64,000 nucleotides of DNA from Chrysophaeum taylorii. Its lineage: Eukaryota; Sar; Pelagophyceae; Pelagomonadales; Pelagomonadaceae. Positions 30,501 to 39,700 of the stretch are shown one piece after another; the stretch's first letter is position 1; the number at the start of each line of letters is the position of its first letter. The DNA lies in NCBI GenBank assembly GCA_029834535.1, contig JAQMWT010000164.1, positions 1-64,000 of the forward strand, given 5' to 3'. Both the position numbers and the translations under genes were made by a program. The notes under the pieces were generated by a model. The model searched no databases. It saw nothing but the letters and a program-made list of their open reading frames with translations, and had not been told where the DNA came from.

Positions 30501-31986
30501 TCGTAAGTTCGTTGATCGTAGAGACGTTCAACTCATCTTCGTACCTAACGATATCACCAATCGCAAGGGCTTCGCCTTGAGTGACGATCGTCGGCACTTC
30601 TTCCGTGGCAGTAACTGCCACCCGAGCAGCGGACCGGTCGCGCTCTTCGCAAGAAGAACACATTCCTTCGACAACTCCCAACTGCTCGTTCTCAGCAAAC
30701 GTAGCGACGAAAACCTGTCCTTTTTCCATAGGCGACAAAATAACCGGTAGATTGTACGTTCGACCGGGCTCGATTTGAAGCGTGCGCGCGGCATAAGCGA
30801 TTACTTCTCGCGCGTCTTCTCCCGGAGCTGGGGAGAATTTGGTCGTAGCATGTCCCCGCGTAGCCATGGCTACCTTACGTTCCGGCGGCGGGCTTCGGAG
30901 ATCTTTAATCGTGCTCAAACGAGCATAAACTCGAGTCTTGACCAGGTCGAGACTCTGCCGAAAGGCATCGTGTTGATGATTGTAAATCGGTACGGTTATC
31001 GGATTTCGATCGTAAATAGACCGAAAGGTCACGATTGGTGCATCGACTCGTTCATCCTTAACTTTAATCTTCTTGCGCCCGTAGACGACTTGGGTTCGAC
31101 AAAAACAGATCCGATCATGGGGAAAATCCACGATGGCTCCTAAAATTCGTATATCGCGCCCCCCCAACAGGAACAAGTAATTCGTATCGGCTACAATAGC
31201 GACAATGGGGGCAGCGAAGTCGTCGGCGAAAGCGACCCGAAGGGCGATCCAACGATGGATCGTCGTCGTATTCAATCCTGATCCGTACAGCTTGCGCTTA
31301 ATCGGAAGTTCGCCTTCATCGAAAATCAACTGATCTTTGGTCAACTTTTTGACCATTTCTCGGCAAATATAAGAAACATCGGCCATTCCATCGACACCGA
31401 TGGTCGTCGAGAATTTCGGACCGTCACGATTCCTGTAGATGTGACAGGCCATAAACGTTAGAGAACCCGTATCTAAACAACTGAGGGTAATCAAATCATC
31501 TTCGATCGTCTTGCCGTCTCGCGGCGTCAACGAAGTGTGAGCACATCGGGCTCTGATTCGCTCATCTCCGGGGTTGGGCATCGATACCGCGGCTTGAGCT
31601 TTCGTATTATCTGTTGTTGGCTTCCTAGCCATAACGCTCGCGGCAGCCTCTTTATCTGGCGGCTTCCGCTCTTCCTCCAAGACAATCTCAGAGGGAATCA
31701 GTGTTGGTAAGGGATCCTGGTCTTCGTGGTTCACGGAAGCAAAGGACCCCTCCCATAAATCATTCATTTCGTCTTTCCAGAATGCATCTGTAAATCCATT
31801 CGTCGCCTGCTGATCCTCATCAGCATCGGCGATCGGTTCCGTGTCAGCTGCGGCTTTGAGTCTGCAGCTGCGCGGTTGTTCTGGTGTCTTCTTTAGCAAG
31901 AAATTCCGGGCTTTCGTCCACCAATCCTGCAGGTTCCACGTCTGCTCGTCTTCGTCACACATGAGAACGCTGCTAATCTTCTTCAT
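27493..31986 (-). CDS. Gypsy pol: protease, C5-cytosine methyltransferase, reverse transcriptase, RNase H
   Basis: 1497 codons from ATG 31986. Residues about 185-280: retropepsin-like fold with TTIGVDGMADVSYI where DSGA is expected, and LLGGRDI. Residues about 583-872 (plus 29370-30240): C5-MTase motifs in order: I FSGAGGSTLGLQRA, II VLALDASDTANQIHHKNFPN, IV ASPPCVHSAL with the catalytic Cys, VI-like IEQE, VIII-like SCRVRLLV, IX-like SLNLEMTSELLTMPPDF and X-like VVPPDTMALLM. Residues about 1085-1350: RT with the FVDDI active site (about 28205). RNase H follows (RSDASKDGLGAY, PRRLELLAVILSLEHF, ETDHRNF). The frame ends where RNase H passes into another frame. A methyltransferase in this position could modify element or host DNA; that role is inferred. 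Confidence 0.88.
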   Translation of the reverse strand: MKKISSVLMCDEDEQTWNLQDWWTKARNFLLKKTPEQPRSCRLKAAADTEPIADADEDQQATNGFTDAFWKDEMNDLWEGSFASVNHEDQDPLPTLIPSEIVLEEERKPPDKEAAASVMARKPTTDNTKAQAAVSMPNPGDERIRARCAHTSLTPRDGKTIEDDLITLSCLDTGSLTFMACHIYRNRDGPKFSTTIGVDGMADVSYICREMVKKLTKDQLIFDEGELPIKRKLYGSGLNTTTIHRWIALRVAFADDFAAPIVAIVADTNYLFLLGGRDIRILGAIVDFPHDRICFCRTQVVYGRKKIKVKDERVDAPIVTFRSIYDRNPITVPIYNHQHDAFRQSLDLVKTRVYARLSTIKDLRSPPPERKVAMATRGHATTKFSPAPGEDAREVIAYAARTLQIEPGRTYNLPVILSPMEKGQVFVATFAENEQLGVVEGMCSSCEERDRSAARVAVTATEEVPTIVTQGEALAIGDIVRYEDELNVSTINELTKECEEGYDKGNLSFTVSVASHLTRCDESPPPMLLSTVQKDAMTAMTDKSTLKRPEGSDDFARRSEEDEKKCREITEAEIRRRYEKVQWLPITYRKVVMLFSGAGGSTLGLQRANETCGTSFRVVLALDASDTANQIHHKNFPNIPVVQHTLCGRYVTTLRLIESYLPYAEWSSSMCVASPPCVHSALCNLTSRDVGKGVTATHWTMKLCKMAGFFMWLIEQEASIISYVARLHPYVYVVNFYDITPSLMSCRVRLLVSSHPLHLRAVPKTCKNMQHKFAAALGYADERHLLQMNNLGSSRAATDAAYTVTRVPLRVGPHRSDYRSLNLEMTSELLTMPPDFDWAGFARTTSLKHLASVVPPDTMALLMLDLHNSVTKEFHLSGEALPSALSPADRPFDYYLQIDETTLRHVQVPLLNTRTRVIRWVSTDDLQDRTKWKPPEVPLIPPATDEPGASHASSAGPPRQLNLDVPPDPERDREPKIKSEPSVRVKGERINKSHPEVKLKYEKKFDVPWRDAPRDAEGAPLPQTPEHVKNNEAMKVKIPTKEEVDKVVQELGIPDNPHLDDEAKLMLRHCVQYSWAFFDPIMRPVDSPPVSLRFKDANPRPIKMTPYRLTPAKLDCLRKQISEWCRDGVIRPAKSPWGFPVLMLPKKGAEIGTSNAFRAAVDLRQLNDQLVNDSWPNIRQDDALAFLAMRRWRTCIDIRWGYHNLRLDPAAQDAVTMVSPLGAHSFLRLPLGVKTAGALFCKQMASDLSKWMYQDLVAFVDDIMMGSDDLHRHLQVLIEVMCHLAQRGYSGRTAKFHLLKDDIEFLGHISTPEGLKPNPKTLEALQKMPIPGTLPNTSPKTQIRSFIGMSNYCRRYVKGYSKIVEPLRRLCLEGVKFEWTPECQKAWNTIIEALVDSRGVYHADYDLPFQIRSDASKDGLGAYLFQIVEVKDDAGRVTREERVIEYWSRAVPKEMRNYEPRRLELLAVILSLEHFRAYIEGHRTVLETDHRNFDVFT
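29370..30240 (-). other. Cytosine-5 DNA methyltransferase domain within Gypsy pol
   Basis: Sub-feature of the pol ORF, about 290 residues. Motif I (AdoMet-binding FSGAGG) is at about 30183-30206, the catalytic Pro-Cys (SPPC) at about 29960, and a motif IX-like block at about 29475-29530. The ENV of motif VI is EQE, keeping the Glu. The target-recognition region between motifs VIII and IX is about 65 residues, short compared with large DNMTs. Its frame is uninterrupted over the whole domain. Confidence 0.82.
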
Positions 31987-34463
31987 AAATCTATCCTTTT
32001 CTTCCGGCGGCGCGTATCCGTGTCTCGATCCGTAGTAATCGAAACCGTTTCGGGGGGGTCCGCAGGAAAAGATGGCGTCGTCCCCGACGTCAACTCTGTC
32101 GTAAAATCGTCGTCTGCAATACTCGCGCTTGTCATCGTCTCGTCAGTCGAATGCGCGCACGAGCTATCACTGCAGAAATTCATGTCTGGCTCACAGCCAG
32201 TTCGGTCGCCATCGGTCGTCTCTGGAGGGTCCAAAGATAAGCCGATGGCATCGAGGGCTTCCTCATCAAAAATAAACGGTGGGTCGTCCGTGGACGACTT
32301 GTCAAATAACGTTAACGCGGACACTGGTTCAAAAAGTGTAGCTTCTTCATCTTCCGAATCTGAATCGCCTTCCCAGTATCGTGGAGCTTCAAGTTCCTCG
32401 CTCGAATCTTCGAGCTCATCGCTCGACATCTGCTCATAAATCTGAGCTAAAGACCGACGATTGGTCAGCACGTCGTTGGGTGGCTCGTCCATCAGTGGGC
32501 GAGCGAGATCTTCGAATGCGGCCGCGGCAAGGGCGTCGGCTGCGTCGTCGGTGCGGGTGTCCGTGTTCGGGTACACCGTCACTCCTAATGGTAACTGTTG
32601 ACCGCAAGGGGTCGTAAATGCGAGCGTTGCGCTCAAAAAACTCAAATTATATTGGTGTCGGCCTTCGTCGTATTCGTCGTCGCGCGATCGGCGTCGTCTG
32701 TGCCGGCGCGAACTTCGACTGGGGCTCTTGTTATCTTTGTCTCTCTCTGGCGTCAGTTCGGCAGGTCCTAGTACCTCTGGATCGTCCCTGTAGGCGACTG
32801 GTGCTCCCAAGTCTATCCGAACCGGCTCAATCGTCTCGTCTATCGAAACATCGACGCCTTCGTCGTCTTCTTGCCAAAACTCCGACCAAACGTAAATTAA
32901 ATCTCGGTTGGCAAATAAATCCGTGCCTCGGGGTCGGAATTGTACTTCTTTCCGCTCTAGCGGTTTCTTCCTCAGGAAACATTGAGCTCGTATCCTTATC
33001 GTCGGTACGCTCATCTTCCTATTATCCATGCTGATCGTCCCATCCAAATTCGGTTCCGGGCGGCAGCTATACTCATCCCTCATAGTATGTTCGGGATCTT
33101 TCTTTATCACGTAGCCATCATCATATGCAGGCTGAAAATCTTTGAACTCTTCGTTCGTGAGTAATACGCCAGGGCTTTCACTGAGCTCCAAAGGCAGTTC
33201 ATGCGTTATAAGATTCTTCATCTCTTCCGCTTTCGTATTCATTTTCTCGGCCGTTTCACTCGGCCTCTCATCCACTCCATCGCTTTGAATATCGGCAATC
33301 GCCTCGTCACTAAAAATGTCGGCACACAAATTGTCTGCCATCGTCAAAGGGAATAAAACATCTGCAAAAACGTCTGCAGTCGGTTCGTCGGGGGGGGCTG
33401 CAAAAGAAGAAGGCGTCGTCCCCGACGTCATATCTGTCAAAAACTGGCCACCAAAGGGCACGTGACGTTCGATGGGTGTGTACTCAGGTGCGCGCTTATC
33501 ATTCGAGGTAATCCTCTGCGACGCATCGTCGATCGATCGTGGAGGCGACGTGCCATCCACTTGAATGTTCGGAGGTAAACTCATAGCATCGAGCGTAGCA
33601 GCGGCGGGTCCCTTACTTTGGGCGTCATCGGCTGCACGGGGCTCGTAAATCGGATTCACACATAACTCCGGCGCGTCGTCAAGACCGAGGGTTGTGTCAG
33701 CTGACGACAAATCATGTCGTGCCACCAACGGTGACACCGGGTTAGAAGCGATTGTCGGCTTCGATCCGTAGTTTAACGACGTTTCGGTCGAATTCTTCGA
33801 TTCTGTGGGGATTTTGGTTTGGGTGAGCTCCTTCGACTTGGATTGCTCTTGATCGTAGTTTAACGACGTTTCGGTCATCTCGGACGACTCGTCGTCGTCG
33901 TCGCGCGGCTTCCTAACTTTCGCTCGCGTTCGCGTGGGCGGCGGTACCTCCGAAGGTCGGAATTCTCCCTCGAGACTGTTCGCTCGCCTCGGGCGATTCG
34001 GCATACGCAATTCATCTCTTTCACGTGTCAACGCGCTTGCTTGATCTTGGAGGGCGTCTGCTCGAGCATTGGCCATACGCAGTTGCTCTCGCACAATTTT
34101 TATCTCCTTCCGGTGTAGCCGTTCTTTTCGTTCGTTCTCTTCCCCTATTTGTTTTAAAAGTCGTTCTTGCGCGCGTTCGTTCTCTTCGCGTAATGCCCGC
34201 AAGTGAGCCTCGTAGAACTCATTCATTTTCATTGCATCCGGGGGTTCTGCACGCGTTGACGGAGCTGTCGATCGTCCTCCCGCCGTTCTCTCCGTGGGCT
34301 TGCCGTAGTTGTAGTTTAGCTCTTCTTCCTCGTCAACTTCTGTATCGTGCTCTTCTTCATCGTCATCATTATCATCATCATCATTCCGCTCGTTCGTCTC
34401 ATCCTGACGGCTTGGCGGTTCTTCATATCGTAGCTGCTCGACGGCAGCATCATCGTCTTCCAT
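31983..34463 (-). CDS. Gypsy gag-position ORF, acidic and coiled-coil, no zinc knuckle seen
   Basis: 826 residues from ATG 34463. The N-terminus is highly acidic (a run of Asp/Glu at residues 25-50). A charged coiled coil follows at about residues 80-155 (LREENERAQERLLKQIGEEN; LTRERDEL). Next is an Arg/Ser/Thr-rich region with a repeated ETSLNYG/ESKNSTETSLNY element (about residues 196-232). The rest is acidic, with two copies of a DDF(T)-TSGTTPSF-PPDE/P-like block (about residues 345-360 and 800-810). I see no CCHC box or capsid motif, so the Gag assignment rests on position. Its stop overlaps the pol ATG as ATGA, a stop-start arrangement. Confidence 0.75.
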   Translation of the reverse strand: MEDDDAAVEQLRYEEPPSRQDETNERNDDDDNDDDEEEHDTEVDEEEELNYNYGKPTERTAGGRSTAPSTRAEPPDAMKMNEFYEAHLRALREENERAQERLLKQIGEENERKERLHRKEIKIVREQLRMANARADALQDQASALTRERDELRMPNRPRRANSLEGEFRPSEVPPPTRTRAKVRKPRDDDDESSEMTETSLNYDQEQSKSKELTQTKIPTESKNSTETSLNYGSKPTIASNPVSPLVARHDLSSADTTLGLDDAPELCVNPIYEPRAADDAQSKGPAAATLDAMSLPPNIQVDGTSPPRSIDDASQRITSNDKRAPEYTPIERHVPFGGQFLTDMTSGTTPSSFAAPPDEPTADVFADVLFPLTMADNLCADIFSDEAIADIQSDGVDERPSETAEKMNTKAEEMKNLITHELPLELSESPGVLLTNEEFKDFQPAYDDGYVIKKDPEHTMRDEYSCRPEPNLDGTISMDNRKMSVPTIRIRAQCFLRKKPLERKEVQFRPRGTDLFANRDLIYVWSEFWQEDDEGVDVSIDETIEPVRIDLGAPVAYRDDPEVLGPAELTPERDKDNKSPSRSSRRHRRRRSRDDEYDEGRHQYNLSFLSATLAFTTPCGQQLPLGVTVYPNTDTRTDDAADALAAAAFEDLARPLMDEPPNDVLTNRRSLAQIYEQMSSDELEDSSEELEAPRYWEGDSDSEDEEATLFEPVSALTLFDKSSTDDPPFIFDEEALDAIGLSLDPPETTDGDRTGCEPDMNFCSDSSCAHSTDETMTSASIADDDFTTELTSGTTPSFPADPPETVSITTDRDTDTRRRKKRIDL

Positions 34464-34928
34464 ATCGGCTCTGGCTCGTTCTAGTCGGCCGAGATCAGAG
34501 CGGGTCCAAAATGGTTGAGTCGTCGTCGTTCTCGTGCTCCTTCGGCTCTGGAACTTCTAATCGTCCACGACACGCGTAATATCGTCGTTGCGTGCGTCTT
34601 CCACCGACAAATCTATCCGTACGGTGGGCGGCAGAACTCGTCTCTGCCCGGCAAACAATGCCTTATCCGTGAGTTGCGATCTCACTCCGCTCGCCTGCGG
34701 CAGCGGTACCCGGGTTGCGCGTCGGTTAGCACCAAATCGCGCGTCGTCACTTCCGACGACTAACGTATCCGGCCGGGGAACTTTCCCACTGTAATGGTCC
34801 TTCTGGAATTCCTTGTCGGCGCGCTTGATCAGGGCGCGCACGGCTTGTCCGGACCGTGTAGAGAATGCAAGATGCACTAGTTCGCTGCGACCGATATAGT
34901 CGCTCGAATCTCGTATTCCTCCACCACC
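34464..34928 (-). other. Gypsy leader between 5' LTR and gag
   Basis: About 465 bp on the 5' side of the gag ATG. A 106-codon frame (34557-34877, minus) is open but has no recognisable domain. The stretch holds the primer-binding site and presumably the packaging signal; the latter is inferred. Confidence 0.5.
34904..34926 (-). other. Gypsy primer-binding site
   Basis: Two bases inside the 5' LTR, the minus strand reads TGGTGGAGGAATACGAGATT. The plus strand therefore looks like a tRNA 3' end: a TCGAATC T-loop-like piece, an acceptor strand and a terminal CCA. The match would extend past 20 nt, longer than the usual 12-18. Which tRNA is used cannot be told here. Confidence 0.6.
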
Positions 34929-35266
34929 TATGGCGTAAGGAGACTTTTAGGGGCTACCTGGCATGCCTTCGAATCCTGGCTCGCCGATCGCGTCCGTGCC
35001 CTTGGTGGGATCACTGGACGAGGATGGCCGTTCTCCCGCCACGCGACCACAAACAACTCCTGCGCCTGGTCCTCTCAACTTGAGGATCGGCTGTTGCTTT
35101 ATGATCAAGGATATATCGAAAATCAGAAATCAGGGTGACACATGTCACGGAAAAGGAAGATGATGTCATAGAAAACTCAGACATCATCGGAACGGAGTAG
35201 GGTGCCCCTGATAAGGGGGGGCCCTAGAAGAGGGGTAAGCCTTAGGAGGCGGGAGTTGCCGCCACA
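34929..35266 (-). repeat. Gypsy 5' LTR (338 bp)
   Basis: Same length and sequence as the LTR at 24973-25310 apart from about four substitutions, one of them in the terminal dinucleotide (TATGGC instead of TGTGGC on the plus strand, at 34930). Confidence 0.92.
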
Positions 35267-35570
35267 GTGCCTTCGAATCCTGGCTCGCCGATCGCGTCCG
35301 TGCCCTTGGTGGGATCACTGGACGAGGATGGCCGTTCTCCCGCCACGCGACCACAAACAACTCCCGCGCCTGGTCCTCTCAACTTGAGGACCGGCTGTTG
35401 CTTTATGATCAAGGATATATCGAAAATCGGAAATCAGGGTGACATGCGTCACGGAAAAGGAAGATGATGTCATAGAAAACTCTGACATCATCGGAACGGA
35501 GTAGGGTGCCCCTGATAAGGGGGGGGCCTAGAAGAGGGGTAAGCCTTAGGAGGCGGGAGTTGCCGCCACA
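35267..35570. repeat. Right fragment of the older solo LTR
   Basis: Begins with the target duplication GTGCC and continues TTCGAATCCTGG... to GCCGCCACA at 35570. It completes the LTR started at 24934-24972 and is followed by the outer duplication GTTCC. Confidence 0.9.
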
Positions 35571-36719
35571 GTTCCGATATGTTCGGCCGGCGCCGAGATC
35601 TCGCCCCGCATGGGAAAAGTTTAGGAAGTCCCAGTCGTCGCAGCCGAGGCCGTGCTCCGGCGCCTGGCTGTCAGAGACTCGCCCGCAAGTGCGCGTCAAA
35701 CCCGCGTACCGTCCCCGCGCCGCAGCGTGCGAGATTGCTGTAGTAGGCGGAGTGCTTGTTGAACCGAAAGAGTCCTTATGGTGGTGCGCCCGCCGGTGCC
35801 ATGGCTGGAAGCGTTGCAAGCGCGTTGTAGAACGCCAAATAGGCTTATTGAAGCGGCCTGACTTATTATTACGAAAGCCTCGTCCGTTATTTCGCGACCG
35901 TATCTGTCGACTACACTGCCCAGTTTTCTTTTTTTTTCTCGAGGGGCAAGCCCCCCGAACCCCGAGATTGGGGGGCTCTGAGATTGGGGGGCTTTGCCCC
36001 GCAAACCCCCCGCCGCCCCCCGGCCCCCCGCACCCCCCAGCGCTTGCGGACCAGAACTGCTTCTCTCTTCCGCTCCCATGACTTCTTCGTCATAAACCAT
36101 TTCTTAGTTGGCACGGTTCCGCTCGCTCGATTTCGGCGCCCGACTTCTCGATTTGCCGCCCGTGGGATCAGGAACGAATGGACCCTCTCGGCGGCGGCGG
36201 CGGCAAAATCAAAATCGCGTTCGAGCGCCGAGGCGGCGCCGATGACGCTGATGACGTCGTTTCTGGCTGTATCAAAAATTTAACGATATCAAAAATTTAA
36301 CCACCTGCCCAGATCTTGTAACACAGTTATTATTTTTAGTATGTAAAAAAAATCTTGAAGCGCTGGCTCTGTAAACAACACACGACGTATCATAAAGATT
36401 CTGCGGATCTGATGACGCTCTCCACACAGGATGGAACCAACCAAAATGGTGACGAACGAAAACGCGATGACTCAATATTCAGCTGTCCACGACGACGAAC
36501 GCACTCCTTCATTCTTGTGTTGTTTTTTTCTCCTCTCCCACACGACCTCCCTCCAAGAGCGTCCGTTGGTTGTGAAGTTGCCTAAATCTCTCACGTCCGT
36601 TATGTTCGACTGGGGTTCAACGAAGCATGTTCTGAGTTGGTATTGAATTTCCGGGCACAGAAGGGTGAACGGGGGTTCTGTTCTTGGGACAAAGTCATAG
36701 CGCCCAGGCGTCAAATAGA
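35571..36719. other. Intergenic region upstream of the b561 gene
   Basis: Contains the outer duplication GTTCC, unique sequence, then a strongly G/C-skewed block at about 35936-36050. That block has repeated GGGGGGCT runs, C-runs of five to seven and an inverted GGGCAAGCCCC/GGGGCTTTGCCCC pair. Two copies of ATCAAAAATTTAAC follow at about 36270-36300. ORFs of 60-190 codons overlap the block but are low-complexity. The promoter of the following gene should be in the last few hundred bases; no TATA box is obvious. Confidence 0.5.
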
Positions 36720-39700
36720 ATGGCAGTGGTGGGAGCGATGATGCTGCTCATGCTGGGTATCGTGGGGGCCCACCCCAACGACCTCGATTGCGACCGGGTG
36801 CTAGGCGTCGGAGAGACGATCATGTTTCAGACCTCCGAGGCAAGCACGGATCGATTTGGAATTTTCGAACGCAGCGGCGTCGAAATCTCCTGCGGCGGCA
36901 CGTATGTCGCCGGCGAGACGCTGACGGCCAAGCTCGACGACATCACCGATGCCGAGTACGTGATGGAACTGACCGGGGCGACCTTCACGGAGGAGTGCGA
37001 CGACGGCTGCGACACGTCGAGATGCGGCGACATCGCGCCGAGCGGCGACGGTCACGAGGTGACGGCGCCGACCGACGGCTCTGACATCACGTTGGTGATC
37101 GGGTGGGCCGCCGGCTTTAGCACCGTCTACATCACCGATACGTGTACCCTCACGGCAGAAGCCTCGGATGATCCCGCGACCGACGACCCCGCGACCGACG
37201 ACCCGGCGTTGGACGTGAGCAGTATTTTTGGTTACCTCGTCGACGTATTGTGTTGGGAGCTCGAAAACCACATTGCTGTGGATGGCGCCGACCTTCTTAA
37301 CAGTCCCGAGGATCACACGATCCACTGCATGCGCGACATCCAGGAATGCCGCGACAGCGGGTTTGGGGTTTTGGTGAAACAGGCGGACGGTACCTACGAT
37401 CTCGCGTACGCCTTCGACGAGGCTGGGAACGCGGCGGCGCTGGCGCTCGTCGACGAGACTGATCTCATCGACAACGTGACGGTGACGGTGTCGGGTGTGG
37501 AGACGGGGTCACTGGTCACCGATTTTTCGGTTCCCGAGTTAACGCAGGTCAGCATCCGGCTCCACGAGACGATCTCGCACACGGGCTTTCTCGTCGACAT
37601 CCTGTGCTGGGAGCTCGAAGGCCACGTGGCCATCGACGGCGCCGACCTCGACGAAAACCCCGAAGACCACTCGATCCACTGTATGCGCGATATCCAGGAA
37701 TGTCGCGAGAACGGCCACGGCATTCTCGAGCTCACCGAGGACGAGTGTGGCTACGATCTGGCTTACACCTTCGACTCGGCCGGCAGCGAGCTCGCCCTCG
37801 CGTACGTCGACGCCACCGACAAAATAGACAACGTCATCGTTACCGTCACGGGAGAGCGCGACTCCGATGGGATTATGTATGTGGAGACTTTGGTGGAAGA
37901 GAGCCATCAGATTCACGAGGGATACCTCGTCGATCTCTACTGCTGGAACCTCGAGGGTCACATCGCCTTCGACGGCGCCGACCTCGTCAACTCGCCCGAG
38001 GACCACTCGATCAAGTGCTTCACCGACGTCCCTCAATGCCGCGTCAACGGGTTTGGGCTGCTCCAAGACGAGGACGGCGACGGAAGGTACAACCTCACCT
38101 TCACTTTCGACTCGGGCTCTGACCAGACGGTCTTGAATTTCATCGACAACGCGACCATCGCCGACACGGTGTTCGTGCGCGTCGCCGGGACCCCGCAGGC
38201 AGCCGACGCGACGATTCTCGAAGACGTAAGCATCGACCTGGTGCCGCACGAGTGCGATGCTGTTGCCGCGGGGGATGATGTCACGGTTACCGGCTTTTTG
38301 GTGGATATCTTGTGTTGGGAGCTCGAAGACCATATTGCTGTGGACGGCGCCGACCTCCTCAACAGCCCCGAGGACCACGATCCACTGCATGCGCGATATC
38401 CAGGCCTGCCGCGACAGCGGGTTTGGGGTTTTGGTGAAGCAGGCGGACGGTACTTACGATCTTGCGTACGCCTTCGATGAGGCTGGGAACGCGGCGGCGC
38501 TGGCGCTCGTCGACGAGACTGATCTCATCGACAACGTGACTGTCACCGTGACGGCGACGGCTACGGGGTCCCTGGTCACAGATTTCTTGGTGCCCGAACT
38601 TACGACGGTTAGCATCCGGCTCCACGAGACGATCTCGCACACGGGCTTTCTCGTCGACATCCTGTGCTGGGAGCTCGAAGGCCACGTGGCCATCGACGGC
38701 GCCGACCTCGACGAAAACCCCGAAGACCACTCGATCCACTGTATGCGCGATATCCAGGAATGTCGCGAGAACGGCCACGGCATTCTCGAGCTCACCGAGG
38801 ACGAGTGTGGCTACGATCTGGCTTACACCTTCGACTCGGCCGGCAGCGAGCTCGCCCTCGCGTACGTCGACGCCACCGACAAAATAGACAACGTCATCGT
38901 TACCGTCACGGGAGAGCGCGACTCCGATGGGATTATGTATGTGGAGACTTTGGTGGAAGAGAGCCATCAGATTCACGAGGGATACCTCGTCGACCTCTAC
39001 TGCTGGAACCTCGAGGGTCACATCGCCTTCGACGGCGCCGACCTCGTCAACTCGCCCGAGGACCACTCGATCAAGTGCTTCACCGACGTCCCTCAATGCC
39101 GCGTCAACGGGTTTGGGCTGCTCCAAGACGAGGACGGCGACGGAAGGTACAACCTCACCTTCACTTTCGACTCGGGCTCTGACCAGACGGTCTTGAATTT
39201 CATCGACAACGCGACCATCGCCGACACGGTGTTCGTGCGCGTCGCCGGGACCCCGCAGGCAGCCGACGCGACGATTCTCGAAGACGTAAGCATCGACCTG
39301 GTGCCGCACGAGTGCGATGCTGTTGCCGCGGGGGATGATGTCACGGTTACCGGCTTTTTGGTGGATATCTTGTGTTGGGAGCTCGAAGACCATATTGCTG
39401 TGGACGGCGCCGACCTCCTCAACAGCCCCGAGGACCACACGATCCACTGCATGCGCGATATCCAGGCCTGCCGCGACAGCGGGTTTGGGGTTTTGGTGAA
39501 GCAGGCGGACGGTACTTACGATCTTGCGTACGCCTTCGATGAGGCTGGGAACGCGGCGGCGCTGGCGCTCGTCGACGAGACTGATCTCATCGACAACGTG
39601 ACTGTCACCGTGACGGCGACGGCTACGGGGTCCCTGGTCACAGATTTCTTGGTGCCCGAACTTACGACGGTTAGCATCCGGCTCCACGAGACGATCTCGC

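Larger units (their letters stand above)
24973..35266 (-). mobile_element. Ty3/Gypsy retrotransposon carrying a cytosine methyltransferase domain
   Basis: 10.3 kb, transcribed on the minus strand, bounded by 338-bp LTRs with the 5-bp target duplication GTGCC (24968-24972 and 35267-35271). Order from the 5' LTR: primer-binding site, 826-residue gag-position ORF, then pol with atypical protease, C5-methyltransferase domain, reverse transcriptase, RNase H, and integrase with zinc finger, DDE core and GPY/F module. Integrase after RT/RNase H fixes the Gypsy class. The two LTRs differ at only about four positions, so insertion is recent. Two single-base frame changes (about 27515 and 26735) split pol. 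Inserted within an older LTR of the same family. Confidence 0.93.

Noticed and set aside
34904-34928. A tRNA gene
   Set aside because: Only a 3'-end-like piece is present, at exactly the primer-binding position of the Gypsy element; no D-arm or anticodon arm precedes it.
35506-36081. 191-codon plus-strand ORF
   Set aside because: It runs from LTR sequence into a G/C-skewed repeat block and has no domain.
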